A stretch of DNA of 22,807 nucleotides from an uncultured Bacilli bacterium (GTDB taxonomy: Bacteria > Bacillota_I > Bacilli_A > RF39 > UBA660), in the NCBI GenBank assembly GCA_910586425.1, contig CAJUHL010000024.1:1-22807 (forward strand), written 5' to 3'. Both the position numbers and the translations under genes were made by a program. Of this stretch, positions 21,827-22,807 are shown one piece after another (position 1 is the first letter of the stretch; every line of letters starts with the position of its first letter). The notes beneath the pieces were generated by a model. It ran no database searches, had not been told where the DNA came from, and was given only the letters and a program-made list of their open reading frames with translations.

Positions 21827-22094
21827 TATTTAATTTACAATTCATAAGTTCAGTGCGACTTATTGTTTCTGTAGGATTCATCTCTGTACTTAAATAAAGT
21901 ACAGGAGTTTTATTTGTTTTTAAATCTAGAAAAAGAATACCATTACAGACTGAATTTGCTATTTGAAGAGCCATAGCAGATTTACCAACTTTGGCTTCTC
22001 CAAGTAAGCAATATAAACCATTTTCACGAATCATATCTTCGATGATATAATTCATATCGACAATACTACTTCTTAATTCTTCAATTGTTTTCAT
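21795..22094 (-). CDS. RecA/RepA-like ATPase fragment of a mobile element
   Basis: A 99-residue ORF with a Walker A motif, GEAKVGKSAMALQIA, preceded by LYCLL and followed by PVLYLSTEMNPTE, the pattern of RecA-like AAA_25/RepA-type replication ATPases of plasmids, phages and integrative elements. Those proteins are usually 250-400 residues, so only the N-terminal third remains. The frame crosses a junction near 21826-21838, after which the sequence reads as integrase in another frame, so the last residues (about FRISFIK) are foreign. Probably a deletion fused the ATPase gene to the middle of the integrase gene. Start ATG 22094 has AAGGA upstream; 11 bases separate it from the preceding ORF, suggesting one operon. 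A functional product is unlikely. Confidence 0.65.
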   Translation of the reverse strand: MKTIEELRSSIVDMNYIIEDMIRENGLYCLLGEAKVGKSAMALQIANSVCNGILFLDLKTNKTPVLYLSTEMNPTETISRTELMNCKLNSDDFRISFIK

Positions 22095-22105
22095 ATAATT
22101 CCTTT

Positions 22106-22342
22106 CTATAAATTTTCTTTCGCCATTTTTTCTAAATAATTAATATTTATTTTTAGCTTATTAACGACTTCAATCATTGGTAATCTGTTATTAGGAAGAG
22201 TATAACCTTGATTTAGTAAATCTTGTTTTATCTCTTTCCTAAGTTTCACTGCATTATTTTTACCTATTTCAGCAAGTAGCATTAAATCATCAAGATTACA
22301 CCATTGCTTTGAAATAAGTTTTAATGTTTCTCTAGCATCCAT
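22106..22342 (-). CDS. Small helix-turn-helix-type protein of a mobile element
   Basis: A 78-residue, highly charged protein (MDARETLKLISKQWCNLDDLMLLAEIG ... NNRLPMIEVVNKLKIN). The pattern of a short HTH-like helix pair, a lysine-rich helix (KLRKEIKQDLLNQG) and then NNRLPMIEVVNKL resembles small excisionase/DUF3173-like proteins that sit next to integrases in Firmicutes integrative elements. This is by pattern only, so the family is not certain. ATG 22342 follows a full AGGAGG (22353-22358) 10 bases upstream. It is the first gene of the leftward element operon and starts from the operator-containing region at 22397-22522, divergent from the XRE regulator, so it is probably repressed by it. 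Confidence 0.65.
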   Translation of the reverse strand: MDARETLKLISKQWCNLDDLMLLAEIGKNNAVKLRKEIKQDLLNQGYTLPNNRLPMIEVVNKLKININYLEKMAKENL

Positions 22343-22416
22343 ATTAAGTGTTCCTCCTTTCGTTAGACTCTAGATATAAAAATATCTATGTATATGGATT
22401 ACCAATAAAGAAAAGA

Positions 22417-22453
22417 ATTATATTATTGTGAGTATAACTCACAATAATATAAT
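22417..22453. promoter_or_regulatory. Operator O1: perfect 37-base palindrome
   Basis: Arms of 17 bases, each perfect, around ATA; the inner part reads TTGTGAGT-ATA-ACTCACAA. Centre at 22435. Likely binding site of the divergently encoded XRE repressor. Confidence 0.75.
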
Positions 22454-22481
22454 ATCATACAGATTTAATTTAAGTCAATAC

Positions 22482-22508
22482 ATTTTTGTGATTAAAACTC
22501 ACAAAAAT
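22482..22508. promoter_or_regulatory. Operator O2: 27-base near-palindrome
   Basis: ATTTTTGTGATT-AAA-ACTCACAAAAAT with one mismatched pair. It shares the GTGA(G/T)T-3-ACTCAC core with O1; centre 22495, exactly 60 bases from the O1 centre. It ends 2 bases before the -35 of the XRE promoter. Confidence 0.7.
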
Positions 22509-22509
22509 A

Positions 22510-22538
22510 TTGTTTGGTAATCAAAATTGTGTTAAAAT
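22510..22538 (+). promoter_or_regulatory. Promoter of the XRE regulator
   Basis: TTGTTT (22510-22515), 17-base spacer, extended -10 TGTTAAAAT (hexamer 22533-22538). Confidence 0.6.
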
Positions 22539-22568
22539 GGTAGTAGATGAGTAAATGAGGTGTAGCTG

Positions 22569-22807
22569 ATGGAAGATAAAACTTTAGCCAGTGTAGTAAA
22601 GAGTGCTAGAGAAAAAATGGGAATATCGCAAAGAGAGTTATCAAGAAGAACTGGGATAGATAATAATACACTAGCAAAGATAGAAAAAGGCGAAAGAAAG
22701 AAACCAAATGTATTATCTTTAAGAAAAATTAGTTATATTTTAAATATAAAATTAGAAGAATTATTAAAATTATCTGGCTATAATGAACAAGATATAGAAG
22801 TTGCACT
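22569..22807 (+). CDS. XRE-family transcriptional regulator, 3' end outside window
   Basis: A Cro/CI-type DNA-binding repressor. The first 79 codons are visible. Residues 7-62 form the five-helix HTH_3 domain: LASVVKSAREKMGISQRELSRRTGIDNNTLAKIEKGER, with the SQRELSRRTGIDNNTLAKIE recognition helix-turn-helix, then PNVLSLRKISYILNIKLEELLKLSGY. The sequence continues open to the window edge, so whether it has a C-terminal peptidase, oligomerisation or other domain cannot be seen. ATG 22569 follows GAGGTG (22557-22562), 6 bases upstream. Divergent from the small element protein, with operators O1 and O2 between them, so autoregulation and control of the leftward operon are likely. Its AGA-rich, very AT-rich codon use matches the mobile element rather than the chromosomal genes to the left. 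Confidence 0.9.
   Translation, partial: MEDKTLASVVKSAREKMGISQRELSRRTGIDNNTLAKIEKGERKKPNVLSLRKISYILNIKLEELLKLSGYNEQDIEVA

Larger units (their letters stand above)
22397..22522. promoter_or_regulatory. Divergent regulatory region framed by GATTACCAA / TTGGTAATC
   Basis: GATTACCAA (22397-22405) and its exact complement TTGGTAATC (22514-22522) frame the two palindromic operators. The right copy overlaps the -35 region of the XRE gene; the left is placed to play the equivalent role for the leftward operon. The whole 226-base gap between the two genes is regulatory in appearance. Confidence 0.5.

Noticed and set aside
1..22807. tRNA, rRNA, CRISPR array or insertion sequence
   Set aside because: None recognised by eye in the window; no transposase motif and no regularly spaced repeats apart from the divIVA heptads.

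Overview
The window comes from a low-GC, AT-rich, anaerobic Gram-positive bacterium of the Bacilli/Erysipelotrichia-like branch of Firmicutes. Supporting evidence: a sepF-divIVA-ileS division/translation cluster, a T-box leader on ileS, AGGAGG-type ribosome binding sites, pyruvate:ferredoxin oxidoreductase plus rubrerythrin (strict-anaerobe enzymes), and a tiny YjcZ-type sporulation-associated membrane protein. Genus and species cannot be read from the sequence.

Layout. 1-1000, minus strand: peptide deformylase followed by a 26-residue membrane peptide, and upstream a Gly/Tyr-rich YjcZ-like protein. 1100-8300: an FtsW/RodA/SpoVE-family glycosyltransferase (+), an FkbM-type methyltransferase (-), a SIMPL-domain protein (+), rubrerythrin (+) and a full-length PFOR (+). 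8300-11800: an unrecognised 237-residue protein with a Rossmann-like motif, a strong candidate non-coding RNA (about 9147-9297), a wrecked GNAT acetyltransferase, a second hairpin cluster partly similar to the RNA, a serine-hydrolase (class C beta-lactamase-like) and a polytopic membrane protein. 11900-16300: sepF, divIVA, T-box and ileS. 16300-20900: a YfhO-family membrane protein and recG. 20930-21065: a second candidate small RNA with near-consensus promoter and terminator. 21070-22807: a decayed mobile element (integrase fragment, truncated ATPase, small DNA-binding-type ORF, divergent XRE repressor with two palindromic operators).

Most plus-strand genes look like single-gene transcription units. 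Each tends to have an extended -10 box (TGnTATAAT-like) only about 20-30 bases before its start codon, often inside or just after the preceding gene's terminator. This fixes several start codons and shows that some longest-ORF starts lie upstream of the promoter -10 or on the SD.

The most interesting items are: (1) IleRS carries the swapped active-site signature G-x-H-H (GLHH) in place of H-x-G-H, the variant associated with extreme mupirocin resistance in type 2 IleRS; (2) two independent candidate structured RNAs, one with an exposed CCCCCU segment that could pair with an AGGGGG ribosome binding site in this same window; (3) a hairpin pair before the serine hydrolase that can adopt two mutually exclusive folds; (4) the long palindromic operator array of the mobile element.
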